Shown here piece after piece: positions 1-8,062 of a stretch of 37,409 bases of DNA. Each line of letters opens with the position of its first letter. The stretch's first letter is position 1. The notes under the pieces are model-generated. The model was given only the letters and a program-made list of their open reading frames with translations. It had not been told where the DNA came from and did no database searches. The position numbers were made by a program, and so were the translations under genes. Source of the DNA: an uncultured Clostridium sp. (GTDB lineage: Bacteria > Bacillota > Clostridia > TANB77 > CAG-508); contig CANDRW010000019.1 of NCBI GenBank assembly GCA_947388675.1, positions 1 through 37,409 on the forward strand. The letters are read 5' to 3'.

Positions 1-3000
1 TAGGCGCCATTTGCGGAATTAAGATAGTATAATCTTTCTTCATTTCTTTGGTAAAGATTTCTTTATGTTGTTCGTAATTTCCATCGCCTTGTTTCAATTC
101 TTGATTTAAAGCACGTTTTTTCATACTAGCAAGAAGGGAACGGATACGAATACGAACAGCTCCTAAGTTGTTAATCTCATCTATTTTGATTAAAGTGTAC
201 ATCTTACCAAAACTACTTAAAATTTCTTCTACTTGGTCAGTAGTAACAGCATCCACACCACAGCCAAAAGAATTTAGTTGCACTAATTCTAAATTAGGAT
301 ATTTTCCTACAAAGTCAGCTGCAGCATAAAGTCTTGCATGATATACCCATTGGTCTACTACACGAATAGGACGCTTTACTTGTGTTTGGTTAGAAATAGA
401 GTCTTCTGTTAACACGCAAAGTCCAAGGCTGGTAATCAAAGTATCAATACCATGATTTACTTCAGGGTCTGTATGGTAAGGACGACCAGCTAAGACAATA
501 CCCTTTGCGTCATTTTTTTCAATATAATCTAATACTTCTTGTCCTTTTTTATGGATATCTTCTTTAAAGTTTTGATATTCTGCTTCTGCTTTTTGAGCAG
601 CTGTTATCAATTCCTTTTTCGTAAAGTGATATTCTTCAAATTCTGGCAATTCCAAAATTGCTTCTGCTAAAGTCTTTGGTTCAAAAGGCAAGAATGGATT
701 TAAGAATTTAATATCTTTTTCCTTTAACTCTTCCACGTTATTTTTCAACACTTCTGAATAAGAAATAACGATAGGGCAATTGTAGTGATTATCTGCTTTT
801 TCATATTCTTTTCTAGAATATGGCATACAAGGATAAAAGATTGTTTTTACACCTTGTTTAATTAGTCCAATAATATGACCATGAGAAAGTTTAGCAGGGA
901 AGCAAACAGACTCAGATGGCATACTTTCCATACCTTTTTCATAAGTTTTACGATTACTCTTTTCTGATAAAACTACACGGAAGCCTAAGTTAGTTAAGAA
1001 GGTAAACCAGAAAGGATAATCTTCATACATATTTAAAACTCTAGGAATGCCAATGGTTCCACGAGGAGCATCTTTTTCCTCTAAAGGAGTATATCCAAAT
1101 AGCCTTTCATATTTATATTTCATAATATTTGGTAAGTCTTTGTGTTCTCCTACACCACCAGCACCTTTTTCACAACGGTTACCAGAAATATATTGAGAAC
1201 CATTATTAAATTTATTGATGGTAAGTAAACAATGATTTTCACAACCATTACAACGAACATGCGAAATATTAATTTCTAATTTATCTAGGCTTTCTAAATC
1301 AGCAATAGTAGATACATATTCCATATCTAAATTTGCCTCATATTGTTCTTTAGAAAGAAGTGCAACACCATAAGCACCCATTAAGCCAGCAATATCAGGT
1401 CTTACTACATTTCTTCCAACAATTAATTCAAAAGCACGAAGAACAGCGTCATTATAGAAAGTACCACCTTGTACAACAATATGGGCGCCTAAACTTTTAA
1501 CATCTCTTACTTTCATTACCTTTTGAATGGCATTTTTTATAACAGAGTAAGAAAGACCAGCTGAAATATCTCCAACACTATAACCTTCTTTTTGGGCTTG
1601 TTTTATTTTAGAGTTCATAAACACCGTACAACGGGAGCCTAAATCTACTGGTCTTCTAGCCTCTAAAGCAGAGTTAACAAATTCTTCAATAGATAAGTTT
1701 AAGCTTTTCGCAAAAGTTTCAATAAAAGAACCACAACCAGAAGAACAAGCCTCATTTAACATGATATTATCAATAGCACCTTTTTTCATGCGGATATATT
1801 TCATATCTTGACCACCAATGTCTACAATACTAGTAACATTTGGCATAAATTGTTTAGCAGCAGTATAGTGGGCAATAGTTTCAATTTCGTTCAAATCTAT
1901 ATTTAAAGCAGACTGAATTAATTTTTCGCCATAGCCAGTAACTCCGCTATAACGAATAACTGCTTTTTCAGGCTTTTCGGCATATAATTTTTTGAGCATA
2001 TTCATAACACTTTGTAAAGGATTTCCTTCATTACTGCCGTATAAAGAGTAAAGAAGTGTACCTTCACGATCAATTACGACTAACTTTGTGGTGGTAGAAC
2101 CTGCGTCAATTCCTACAAAACAATCACCTTCGTAAGATTTTAAATTACCTTTTTTAACTGTTTCTTTATCGTGTCTTTCTTTAAATTCTTGATATTCTGC
2201 ATCAATAGAAAATAAAGGGGATAAAGGATGTGAAGTATCATCATGAGATACTTTTAACACTTCTATTTTAGCCCTCAATTTTTCAACAGTAATGGGGTGA
2301 CTTGAATAAATAGAATCAAGTGCAGCTCCTTTAGCAACTAGCAAATGAGCTTCTTCTGGGATAATAATTTGCTCGTCTGTTAAATGCAAAGTTTCAATAA
2401 ATCGATTGCGAAGTTCGGATAAATAATTTAAAGGACCACCTAAAAAAGCAACATTACCACGAATAGGTCTTCCACAAGCTAAACCACTAATGGTTTGATT
2501 GACAACAGCTTGAAAAATAGAGGCAGCAATATCCTCTTTTGCAGCACCTTCATTTAAAAGAGGTTGTACATCTGTTTTTGCAAAAACGCCACAACGAGAG
2601 GCAATAGGGTAAAGCATTTTATGATTTTTGGCAAGTTCATTAAGACCAGTTGGGTCTGTATGTAATAAAGAAGCCATTTGGTCTATAAAAGCACCTGTAC
2701 CACCCGCACAAGTTCCATTCATACGTTGCTCAATAGATTTATCAAAGTAAATAATTTTGGCATCTTCTCCGCCAAGCTCAATTACAACATCTGTTTCAGG
2801 AATGTACTTTTCAACGCTACGTTTACAAGAAACTACTTCTTGGATAAAAGGCAAATCTAAAAACTTAGCAGCACTCATTGCACCAGAACCAGTCAAAGCA
2901 ATGCTAAATTCATATTCAGCATAATTATTGGCTAAATCTTCTAATACTTTGCATACTGTATTTTTCGTATCAGAAAAGTGTCTTTGATAGTCAGAATATA

Positions 3001-3082
3001 TTTCGTTTAGGTTTTCGTCCATAATAACGATTTTTACAGTGGTAGACCCTACGTCCAAACCTACATGTAATAATTTGCTCAT
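1..3082 (-). CDS. 2-hydroxyacyl-CoA dehydratase activase, two-domain, with DUF2229/HgdB-like C-terminal part (partial)
   Basis: The gene runs off the left edge, so at least 1027 codons are present; it is absent from the ORF track because it has no stop in the window. The start ATG follows an AAGGAG site. It contains two BadF/BcrA/HgdC-type ASKHA ATPase domains, opening with LDVGSTTVK near residue 8 and IDAGSTTTK near residue 320. Each carries the cysteine pair expected to hold the bridging [4Fe-4S] cluster (NGTCAGGTG and SRCGVF; EACSSGCG and SRCTVF). A DUF2229-like region follows (for example IGIPRVLNMYEDYPFW) and then an HgdB-like region. HgdC-type proteins use ATP to inject one electron into 2-hydroxyacyl-CoA dehydratases. 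Very large fused versions are common in Clostridia and their real substrate is usually unknown. No partner dehydratase is visible here. Confidence 0.9.
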   Translation of the reverse strand, partial: MSKLLHVGLDVGSTTVKIVIMDENLNEIYSDYQRHFSDTKNTVCKVLEDLANNYAEYEFSIALTGSGAMSAAKFLDLPFIQEVVSCKRSVEKYIPETDVVIELGGEDAKIIYFDKSIEQRMNGTCAGGTGAFIDQMASLLHTDPTGLNELAKNHKMLYPIASRCGVFAKTDVQPLLNEGAAKEDIAASIFQAVVNQTISGLACGRPIRGNVAFLGGPLNYLSELRNRFIETLHLTDEQIIIPEEAHLLVAKGAALDSIYSSHPITVEKLRAKIEVLKVSHDDTSHPLSPLFSIDAEYQEFKERHDKETVKKGNLKSYEGDCFVGIDAGSTTTKLVVIDREGTLLYSLYGSNEGNPLQSVMNMLKKLYAEKPEKAVIRYSGVTGYGEKLIQSALNIDLNEIETIAHYTAAKQFMPNVTSIVDIGGQDMKYIRMKKGAIDNIMLNEACSSGCGSFIETFAKSLNLSIEEFVNSALEARRPVDLGSRCTVFMNSKIKQAQKEGYSVGDISAGLSYSVIKNAIQKVMKVRDVKSLGAHIVVQGGTFYNDAVLRAFELIVGRNVVRPDIAGLMGAYGVALLSKEQYEANLDMEYVSTIADLESLDKLEINISHVRCNGCENHCLLTINKFNNGSQYISGNRCEKGAGGVGEHKDLPNIMKYKYERLFGYTPLEEKDAPRGTIGIPRVLNMYEDYPFWFTFLTNLGFRVVLSEKSNRKTYEKGMESMPSESVCFPAKLSHGHIIGLIKQGVKTIFYPCMPYSRKEYEKADNHYNCPIVISYSEVLKNNVEELKEKDIKFLNPFLPFEPKTLAEAILELPEFEEYHFTKKELITAAQKAEAEYQNFKEDIHKKGQEVLDYIEKNDAKGIVLAGRPYHTDPEVNHGIDTLITSLGLCVLTEDSISNQTQVKRPIRVVDQWVYHARLYAAADFVGKYPNLELVQLNSFGCGVDAVTTDQVEEILSSFGKMYTLIKIDEINNLGAVRIRIRSLLASMKKRALNQELKQGDGNYEQHKEIFTKEMKKDYTILIPQMAP

Positions 3083-3380
3083 AAAAAACTTCGCGCTCCT
3101 TTTTATGTACCATTTATATGATAAATTTTATTAAGTATTCATCTTAAATTGATACCCTTTATTGTATACTCAAATAGGCTATTTGTCAATGTAAAATAGT
3201 GGGAGAATGGCTTGAAAATGGTGAAATTAAGAAAGTTTTAAAAATTTTGAAAAATAAAAAGAGAAATTATAAATTAAAGTTCTAAAAAATAAAAACAAGA
3301 ATAGAGATAGAATGAATAGTACAAGTTCAAGGTTATCCTAAGCAGAGATAATCAATAAAAGGAAAAGGAGAGAAAAACAG
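3083..3380. other. Divergent intergenic region, no gene
   Basis: About 300 bases between the activase start (minus) and the GerMN gene (plus). Very AT-rich. It must hold both promoters, but I see no hexamer pair convincing enough to place them. A weak inverted repeat (GGTTATC...GATAATC) lies near 3333-3351, just ahead of the GerMN ribosome binding site. Confidence 0.4.
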
Positions 3381-4064
3381 ATGAATAGAAAAGTGTTTTT
3401 AACAGTAATTGCTATTTTAATCATTGGGATTGTAGGTGTAACAATCTATTTGCTTACCAACAAAGATAATGTAGTAAGCCAAAATGAAATTCAACCACAA
3501 GAAGAAGTAGGAGACGATACAATGAGGCAGACAATTGCTACTTTATATTATCAAAACAAAGAGACGAAAGAATTGATGCCAGAGGGAAGAATGATAGATA
3601 GTAAGGAGCTATTAACAGACCCATATGCTACATTAATAGGCTTATTACTAGAAGGACCAAAAAATGAAAAGCTACAAACTGTTATTCCAGAAGGAACAAG
3701 AGTAGTAAAAGCTGAATTAAAAGGAGATACAGTATATTTAGATTTGTCCAAAGAGTTTATAGATAACCATAAAGGTGGGCAAGAAGCGGAAAATATGACA
3801 ATATATGCCATTGTAAATACTTTGACACAATTAAATGAAGTAAACAGTGTAAAAATTCTAATAAATGGAAGAGAAGACCAAGCGTTTAAAGATAATAAGA
3901 TAAACTTTAAAAATGCTTTTGTTAGAATTGAAAAAGGCAATAATACTACAAAGCAAACCAATACAAATAATACCAATAATACAACAAATAGTACGCAAAC
4001 TAATGCAACCACAAATACAACAAGTAATACACAGGCGAATAAAACAGTAAACTCTGCGACTTAA
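3381..4064 (+). CDS. Membrane-anchored GerMN-domain protein
   Basis: 227 residues; the ATG follows an AAGGAG site. Residues 5-26 form one hydrophobic segment (signal anchor; there is no lipobox cysteine), so the protein should sit outside the membrane. A GerMN domain spans roughly residues 50-175, with the typical PYATLIGLLLEGPK start and the LINGRE ending. The last 40 residues are a low-complexity Asn/Thr tail. GerMN is named after GerM, a spore-envelope protein of Bacillus needed for sporulation and germination, but it is also found in general cell-envelope proteins, so a sporulation role is inferred. It is followed by a strong terminator and converges on a small minus-strand ORF that starts one base after its stop. 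Confidence 0.8.
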   Translation: MNRKVFLTVIAILIIGIVGVTIYLLTNKDNVVSQNEIQPQEEVGDDTMRQTIATLYYQNKETKELMPEGRMIDSKELLTDPYATLIGLLLEGPKNEKLQTVIPEGTRVVKAELKGDTVYLDLSKEFIDNHKGGQEAENMTIYAIVNTLTQLNEVNSVKILINGREDQAFKDNKINFKNAFVRIEKGNNTTKQTNTNNTNNTTNSTQTNATTNTTSNTQANKTVNSAT

Positions 4065-4226
4065 TTATTTACGTAAAATTTGATAAAGTTTTAGTCCTTT
4101 ACAAATATTTCCAAAGTTATGTAAAAAATGTTCTACCTCAAAAAGAGAATGCACTGTATTCTCTTTTTTTTCTTTAAAATTAAACTTTTCTTTTTTAGGA
4201 GACCCATCTCGATTAAGCTGTTCCAT
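4065..4226 (-). CDS. Small hypothetical protein, 53 aa, not in the ORF track
   Basis: Reading the minus strand from 4226 gives MEQLNRDGSPKK...LKLYQILRK, preceded by GAGGTGG four bases upstream of ATG. An upstream TATACT could serve as a -10. The sequence is charged at the N-terminal half and mixed in the C-terminal half, without a membrane segment. I do not recognise a family. Its stop lies one base from the GerMN stop. A concern is that the rho-independent terminator of the GerMN gene falls inside this reading frame, and that hairpin also has a short U run in the minus direction. It may be a true small gene whose transcription is attenuated, or a chance ORF. Confidence 0.4.
   Translation of the reverse strand: MEQLNRDGSPKKEKFNFKEKKENTVHSLFEVEHFLHNFGNICKGLKLYQILRK
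4139..4170 (+). terminator. Rho-independent terminator of the GerMN gene
   Basis: AAAGAGAAT pairs with ATTCTCTTT around a 7-base loop, followed by a run of T on the plus strand. It lies about 80 bases after the GerMN stop. Confidence 0.75.
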
Positions 4227-4321
4227 ATAACCACCTCAACATTAGTATAGTTTATGTTACAAAAGATGCTTTTGACAGCGAATACATAAAAAAGTTTTTT
4301 TATGAATATTTTATGAAACTC

Positions 4322-4350
4322 TTGCATAAAATATAAGCATATGCTATAAT
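4322..4350 (+). promoter_or_regulatory. Plus-strand promoter facing the 30-aa peptide gene
   Basis: TTGCAT, a 17-base spacer, then TATAAT. No plus-strand ORF with a ribosome binding site follows, and the predicted transcript (from about 4357) runs antisense into the 3' end of the small minus-strand peptide gene. Confidence 0.6.
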
Positions 4351-4392
4351 TTATTATAGCTATAGCAAATCTTTAGTATTAAGCCAAAGATA

Positions 4393-4430
4393 GAATAAAA
4401 AACCCTCGTAGTTCGTTCCTACGAGGGGCT
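4393..4430 (-). terminator. Terminator of the 30-aa peptide gene
   Basis: Nine-bp stem CCCTCGTAG/CTACGAGGG with a 7-base loop. On the minus strand it is followed directly by TTTTTTATT. It begins only a few bases after the peptide stop codon. Confidence 0.8.
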
Positions 4431-4433
4431 TTG

Positions 4434-4526
4434 CTATTTATGCAAGTTTTCAATGATTTCTATTACTAGAATAATCATATCAACTACAATAGCAATTATC
4501 TTAAGTATTACTTTTGCCAAAGACAT
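4434..4526 (-). CDS. 30-aa hydrophobic peptide, candidate type I toxin, not in the ORF track
   Basis: The minus strand encodes MSLAKVILKIIAIVVDMIIL followed by VIEIIENLHK. Nearly the whole peptide is a hydrophobic helix with a short charged end, as in small membrane-active type I toxins or other small membrane proteins. The expression signals are excellent: TAGACA-17-TATAAT promoter, a short leader with an ACCTT/AAGGT hairpin, AAAGGAGGT nine bases before ATG, and a strong terminator just after the stop. A promoter on the other strand, beyond the terminator, points back into the gene. That layout, like txpA/RatA, is what suggests toxin-antitoxin. I recognise no homologue, so function is inference from size, composition and architecture. 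Confidence 0.6.
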   Translation of the reverse strand: MSLAKVILKIIAIVVDMIILVIEIIENLHK

Positions 4527-4574
4527 TATGCTTTACCTCCTTTCTTCAAGTATACCTTGCGAAAGGTTGTTCTT

Positions 4575-4603
4575 ATTATAATCTATATATTACACTTTGT
4601 CTA
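4575..4603 (-). promoter_or_regulatory. Promoter of the 30-aa peptide gene
   Basis: On the minus strand: TAGACA, exactly 17 bases, TATAAT. Predicted start near 4568 gives a leader of about 40 bases. Confidence 0.75.
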
Positions 4604-4620
4604 CATATTTAAAAAATAAA

Positions 4621-4649
4621 TTGAAGAAATTGTAGAAATATAGTATAAT
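4621..4649 (+). promoter_or_regulatory. Promoter of trmN6-rsmI
   Basis: TTGAAG, 17-base spacer, TATAAT, ending about 20 bases before the trmN6 start codon, with AGAGGAA as ribosome binding site between them. Confidence 0.7.
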
Positions 4650-4670
4650 CATATCAAAAAAGAGGAAACC

Positions 4671-5408
4671 ATGGAATTAAAAGAAAATGAGAGAATAGAT
4701 GATTTAGAATTAAATGACTTAAAGATTATCCAAAACAAAAATGGATTTTGTTTTGGAATGGACAGTGTACTTTTATCAGACTTTGCCAAGGAAATTAAGA
4801 AAAATAGTAGCATACTAGATATGGGAACAGGCACTGGAATTTTAAGCATTTTATTATCCGCTAAAACACAAGAAACTAAAATTACAGGAGTAGAAATACA
4901 GCCAGAAGTAGCAAAGATGGCACAAAGGAGTGTACAGTTAAACCATTTAGAAGAAAGAATTCATATTATTTGTAAAGATATCAAAGAATTAAAGGAAATA
5001 TATAAAGTGGGAAGTTTTGAAGCAATAGTCACAAACCCACCATATAAAAAGAAGGGAACTGGTGGAATTAATGAAAATGAAGCCAAATTAATTTCACGCC
5101 ATGAAATCACTGCCGATTTAGAAGATTTTATTAGAATAGCTAGCTATTTATTAAAAGACCAAGGAAGTATTTACATGGTACATAGACCTGAAAGATTAGC
5201 GGATATTATGATAAATTTAAAGAAATATAAACTAGAACCTAAAATCATAAAATTTGTTCATCCAAATCAAGAAAAAGAGCCTAATTTAATTTTAGTAAAA
5301 GCAACAAAAAATGCAAGACCATTTTTGAAGGTAGAAAAACCAATATATATTTATGATTTACAAGGTAATTATACAGAAGAGGTTTTAAAGATTTACTGTA
5401 AAAAATAA
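4671..5408 (+). CDS. trmN6: tRNA1(Val) (adenine37-N6)-methyltransferase family protein (YfiC/YabB)
   Basis: 245 residues. Class I SAM-dependent methyltransferase fold: [15 protein letters not shown] near residues 45-58 is the SAM-binding loop, GVEIQP follows as motif II, and TNPPYKK near residue 121 is the N6-adenine methylase catalytic NPPY motif. The family methylates A37 of tRNA-Val in E. coli. In Bacillus the orthologue yabB lies directly upstream of yabC/rsmI, and the same pair is found here. The gene has its own promoter 20 bases upstream and is separated from rsmI by 25 bases, so the two are co-transcribed. No missing motif is seen. Confidence 0.85.
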   Translation: MELKENERIDDLELNDLKIIQNKNGFCFGMDSVLLSDFAKEIKKNSSILDMGTGTGILSILLSAKTQETKITGVEIQPEVAKMAQRSVQLNHLEERIHIICKDIKELKEIYKVGSFEAIVTNPPYKKKGTGGINENEAKLISRHEITADLEDFIRIASYLLKDQGSIYMVHRPERLADIMINLKKYKLEPKIIKFVHPNQEKEPNLILVKATKNARPFLKVEKPIYIYDLQGNYTEEVLKIYCKK

Positions 5409-5433
5409 TGAGATAATAGAAAAAGGAGCAAAA

Positions 5434-6261
5434 ATGAACGGGAAAATTTACTTAGTAGCAACACCAATTGGAAACTTACAAGATATGACCTTTAGAGCAA
5501 TTCAAACTTTGAAAGAAGTAGATTAAATTGCTGCCGAAGATACCAGACATACAGTTCAATTATTAAACTATTTTGAAATTAGTAAGCCAATGATAAGTTA
5601 TCATAGGCATAATGAAGAAATAAAGACAGAAGAGTTAATTCATGAAGTAATAGCTGGAAAGAACATTGCAATTGTCACAGATGCAGGAACTCCAGGAATA
5701 TCAGATCCAGGAGAGGAAATTGTAAAAGCTGCAATCAAAGAAGGTATTGAAATAATTCCTATTCCAGGGGCCTGTGCATTAATCAACAGTCTTATCGTTT
5801 CAGGAATTCCTACAAAAGAATTTAGTTTTTATGGCTTTTTACCCTTAAACAAAAAGAATAGGAAAGAGGCTTTTTGCAAAATAGCGAAAGAAACCAAAAC
5901 TGTTATTTTATATGAGGCACCACATAAATTACAGAAAACATTAGAAGATATATTAGAGATAATAGGGGATATACCTATTTGTACAGTTAGAGAATTAACT
6001 AAAATTCATGAAGAGAAAATATATGGAAAAGTATCCGAAGTAATAGAAAAGTGTAAAGAACCTAAAGGTGAATTTGTTATCATTTTAGATTTGAATGCAA
6101 ACAAAGATAAAGAAGAATTAGATTTTGAACAAATGACATTACAAGAGCATTACGCTTTTTATGAAAAATTAGGCTTAGAAAAGAAAGAGATTATCAAGCA
6201 AATAGCAAAAGATAGGAACGTACCTAAAAATGAAATTTATCAACAATTTTTAAATAGTTAG
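5434..6261 (+). pseudogene. rsmI: 16S rRNA (cytidine1402-2'-O)-methyltransferase, interrupted by an in-frame stop
   Basis: The real start is the ATG at 5434 behind AAAGGAGC, giving [20 protein letters not shown], the classic RsmI N-terminus. Codon 31 is TAA, between LKEVD and IAAEDTRHT; in this family that position is normally a small hydrophobic residue such as Leu, so a single TTA-to-TAA change explains it. The frame then continues intact to 6261 (275 residues if read through, normal length), with VTDAGTPGISDPGE and PIPGACA typical of the tetrapyrrole-methylase-like fold. The ORF track shows only the downstream part, starting at 5590. It is either a recent nonsense mutation or a base-call error; the rest shows no decay. 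RsmI 2'-O-methylates C1402 in the ribosomal decoding centre. Confidence 0.85.
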
Positions 6262-6302
6262 AATATAAAAAATCACTAGTTTTTGGGCTAGTGGTTTTTC
6301 TA
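6262..6302. terminator. Bidirectional terminator between rsmI and the AbrB-type gene
   Basis: CACTAG/CTAGTG stem, extended by flanking A-T and G-T pairs, with TTTTTC after it on the plus strand and a T run on the minus strand. It serves two convergent genes. Confidence 0.75.
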
Positions 6303-6313
6303 TTTTATTATAT

Positions 6314-6568
6314 TTATTCTTCTGTTTTCATTCCAGATAATTTTTCTAAGCATTTGTCACAAACTAATTTATCTTTATATTCAGACAACTTCTTAGAACT
6401 TCCACAAAAGATACAATTAGGTTCAAATTTCTTTAGTACAATGTTAGAACCATCTACAAATATTTCAATAGGGTCCTTTTCAGCAATACCAAATTTGTTT
6501 CTTAATTCGATTGGAATTACTACTCTTCCTAATTCATCTACTCGTCTTATAATTCCTGTAGATTTCAT
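6314..6568 (-). CDS. AbrB/SpoVT-family transition-state regulator with zinc-binding tail
   Basis: 84 residues. Residues 1-45 are the swapped-hairpin AbrB DNA-binding domain (GIIRRVDELGRVVIPIELR). The tail has CIFCG and CDKC, an apparent four-cysteine zinc site, as in some clostridial AbrB homologues. AAGGAGGAAAT precedes the ATG. Members repress post-exponential genes until Spo0A~P relieves repression. Fitting that, a perfect TTTGTCGAA Spo0A box lies between the -10 (TATAAT, 6614-6619 on the minus strand) and the start codon, in the position used for Spo0A repression of B. subtilis abrB. I cannot tell AbrB from the paralogue Abh from sequence alone. Confidence 0.85.
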   Translation of the reverse strand: MKSTGIIRRVDELGRVVIPIELRNKFGIAEKDPIEIFVDGSNIVLKKFEPNCIFCGSSKKLSEYKDKLVCDKCLEKLSGMKTEE

Positions 6569-6594
6569 ACCATTTCCTCCTTAAAACAACAAAA

Positions 6595-6603
6595 TTCGAC
6601 AAA
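6595..6603 (-). promoter_or_regulatory. Spo0A box in the AbrB-type gene leader
   Basis: TTCGACAAA on the plus strand, i.e. TTTGTCGAA on the minus strand, a full match to the Spo0A recognition core. It lies just downstream of the -10 element at 6614-6619. Confidence 0.6.
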
Positions 6604-6701
6604 CGCGATATGAATTATAATACCACAGAAATAGCTAAAAAGCAATAAAAAATGTAAAAATTTAACAAAAATGGAAAAATCTGATATGAAAATGTAAATA
6701 T

Positions 6702-6710
6702 TTTGTCGAA
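6702..6710 (+). promoter_or_regulatory. Spo0A box upstream of spmA
   Basis: TTTGTCGAA inside ATTTTGTCGAAAC, about 70 bases before the spmA start. Together with the site at 6595 it places two boxes in one divergent region between an AbrB-type regulator and sporulation genes. Confidence 0.5.
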
Positions 6711-6780
6711 ACTTCATAAAAATAAATAGTCATAAAAGAAAGAAACAAGAATAACATAAAAGGACAGGAGAAGTGAGAAG

Positions 6781-7356
6781 ATGTTGAATATTATTTGGCC
6801 AATTTTTATAGGAATTTCCTTTATTTATGCTTTAGTAACAGGGAATGTAGAAAAAGTCAGTAATGGGATTTTTGATTCTGCTTCATCAGCAGTTGAACTA
6901 ACATTAACTTTCTTTGGTACGATTTGTGTATGGAACGGAATTATGAACATAGCCAAAAAAACGACACTGATGTCGAAACTTACTAAAATGCTACAGCCAG
7001 CTATAAAATTCCTATTCCCAGAGCTAAGACACAATGAACAAGTAAAAGAAGAAATTTCTATGAATGTAGTAGCAAATTTATTAGGACTTGGGAATGCAGC
7101 CACACCATTAGGACTAAAAGCAATGGAAACTATGCAGAAAGAAAATCCTAAAAAAGACACACTAACTAACTCTATGGCAATGTTTATAGTACTAAATACA
7201 GCTTCACTACAACTTATTCCAACAAATGTAATTGCCATTCGTAGTTCGCTAGGGTCAAATGCACCAAGTGGCGTTATTTTGCAAGTTTGGATAGCTACTA
7301 TTATAGCGGCAGCAGTAGGAATTACAGCAACAAAGATACTCATGAAAAGGTTTTAA
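6781..7356 (+). CDS. spmA: Spore maturation protein A
   Basis: 191 residues, an integral membrane protein with a nucleoside-recognition (Gate-like) domain. The family signature is visible as NLLGLGNAATPLGLKAM, followed by the TNSMAMFIVLNTASLQLIPT stretch. The ribosome binding site is GGAGAAG. Together with SpmB it is needed for proper spore core dehydration and heat resistance in Bacillus and Clostridium perfringens. It is followed 81 bases later by spmB, the usual pairing. A Spo0A-box-like site lies upstream, though in studied species the genes act later, in the mother cell. Confidence 0.92.
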   Translation: MLNIIWPIFIGISFIYALVTGNVEKVSNGIFDSASSAVELTLTFFGTICVWNGIMNIAKKTTLMSKLTKMLQPAIKFLFPELRHNEQVKEEISMNVVANLLGLGNAATPLGLKAMETMQKENPKKDTLTNSMAMFIVLNTASLQLIPTNVIAIRSSLGSNAPSGVILQVWIATIIAAAVGITATKILMKRF

Positions 7357-7437
7357 GAGAGCTTAATGAAAAGGTATGTATATAAGAGATTTACAGTATT
7401 TATATGAAAGAAGCATATGCTATAAGGAGAGAAAAAA

Positions 7438-7965
7438 ATGCAAATTGTAAATTATTTATCAGCATCGGCTATACCTATTATTATTTTAATTATTTTATAT
7501 TATGGAATAAAAGAAAAACAAAAAGTATTTGATTGCTTTTTAGAAGGAGCAACAGAAGGTGTAAAAATTGTAGTAGGCTTATTTCCAACTCTAATTGGCA
7601 TATTTTTAGCAGTAGGAGCACTTAGAACCTCAGGAATTTTGGACTTTATTATTAGCATGATTTCACCAGTAACAGACTTATTAAAAATACCAAGCCAAAT
7701 ACTTCCTTTAGCAATGCTAAGACCAATATCAGGAAGTGCCTCAATGGGGGTAGCAGTAGATATTATGAAGCAGCATGGAGTGGATACAACACTAGGAATG
7801 ATAACTTCAGTCATTATGGGGTCAACAGAAACAACTTTTTATACTATTGCCATTTATACAGCTTGCGTCAAAGTAAAGAAAATTCGCTTTGTATTAGCAG
7901 CAGCACTACTTGCGGATTTAGCAGGAATGATAAGTTCTGTCATAATTTGTCAGATTATGTCGTGA
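7438..7965 (+). CDS. spmB: Spore maturation protein B
   Basis: 175 residues, several hydrophobic helices. Carries the second Gate-type domain, with LRPISGSASMGVAVDIM and GSTETTFYTIAIY, which are diagnostic for SpmB. Ribosome binding site AAGGAGAG. It forms a pair with spmA and presumably a membrane complex. No clear terminator follows; a separate promoter for a small ORF begins only nine bases after its stop. Confidence 0.92.
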   Translation: MQIVNYLSASAIPIIILIILYYGIKEKQKVFDCFLEGATEGVKIVVGLFPTLIGIFLAVGALRTSGILDFIISMISPVTDLLKIPSQILPLAMLRPISGSASMGVAVDIMKQHGVDTTLGMITSVIMGSTETTFYTIAIYTACVKVKKIRFVLAAALLADLAGMISSVIICQIMS

Positions 7966-7973
7966 AGTTTTTA

Positions 7974-8002
7974 TTGACAAATGAAAAAAATGGTAGTAAG
8001 AT
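7974..8002 (+). promoter_or_regulatory. Promoter of the 42-aa ORF
   Basis: TTGACA, 17 bases, TAAGAT. Predicted start near 8009, giving a leader of about 54 bases. Confidence 0.65.
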
Positions 8003-8062
8003 AAAAAACATAACAAGTTCAGAGTAAAATTTGCAAAAGGTAAAGAGCAGAAAGGACAAGTT

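Larger units (their letters stand above)
4357..4575 (+). ncRNA. Candidate antisense RNA to the 30-aa peptide mRNA
   Basis: Inferred from the promoter at 4322-4350. The first 80 bases can fold: ATAGCAAA pairs with TTTGCTAT, enclosing an ATCTTT/AAAGAT hairpin and the 9-bp CCCTCGTAG/CTACGAGGG hairpin. The 3' end is uncertain; a weak ACCTT/AAGGT hairpin followed by TTGTTCTTATT ends near 4575, which would make the RNA complementary to the whole peptide ORF and its ribosome binding site. Confidence 0.35.

Noticed and set aside
2678-2860. 60-aa plus-strand ORF
   Set aside because: Antisense shadow of the activase gene; no ribosome binding site.
4133-4327. 64-aa minus-strand ORF
   Set aside because: Different frame from the 53-aa ORF with the good site; Phe/Lys-rich shadow crossing the terminator.
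5524-5526. Stop-codon recoding in rsmI
   Set aside because: TAA ends most genes in the window, and no recoding signal is seen.
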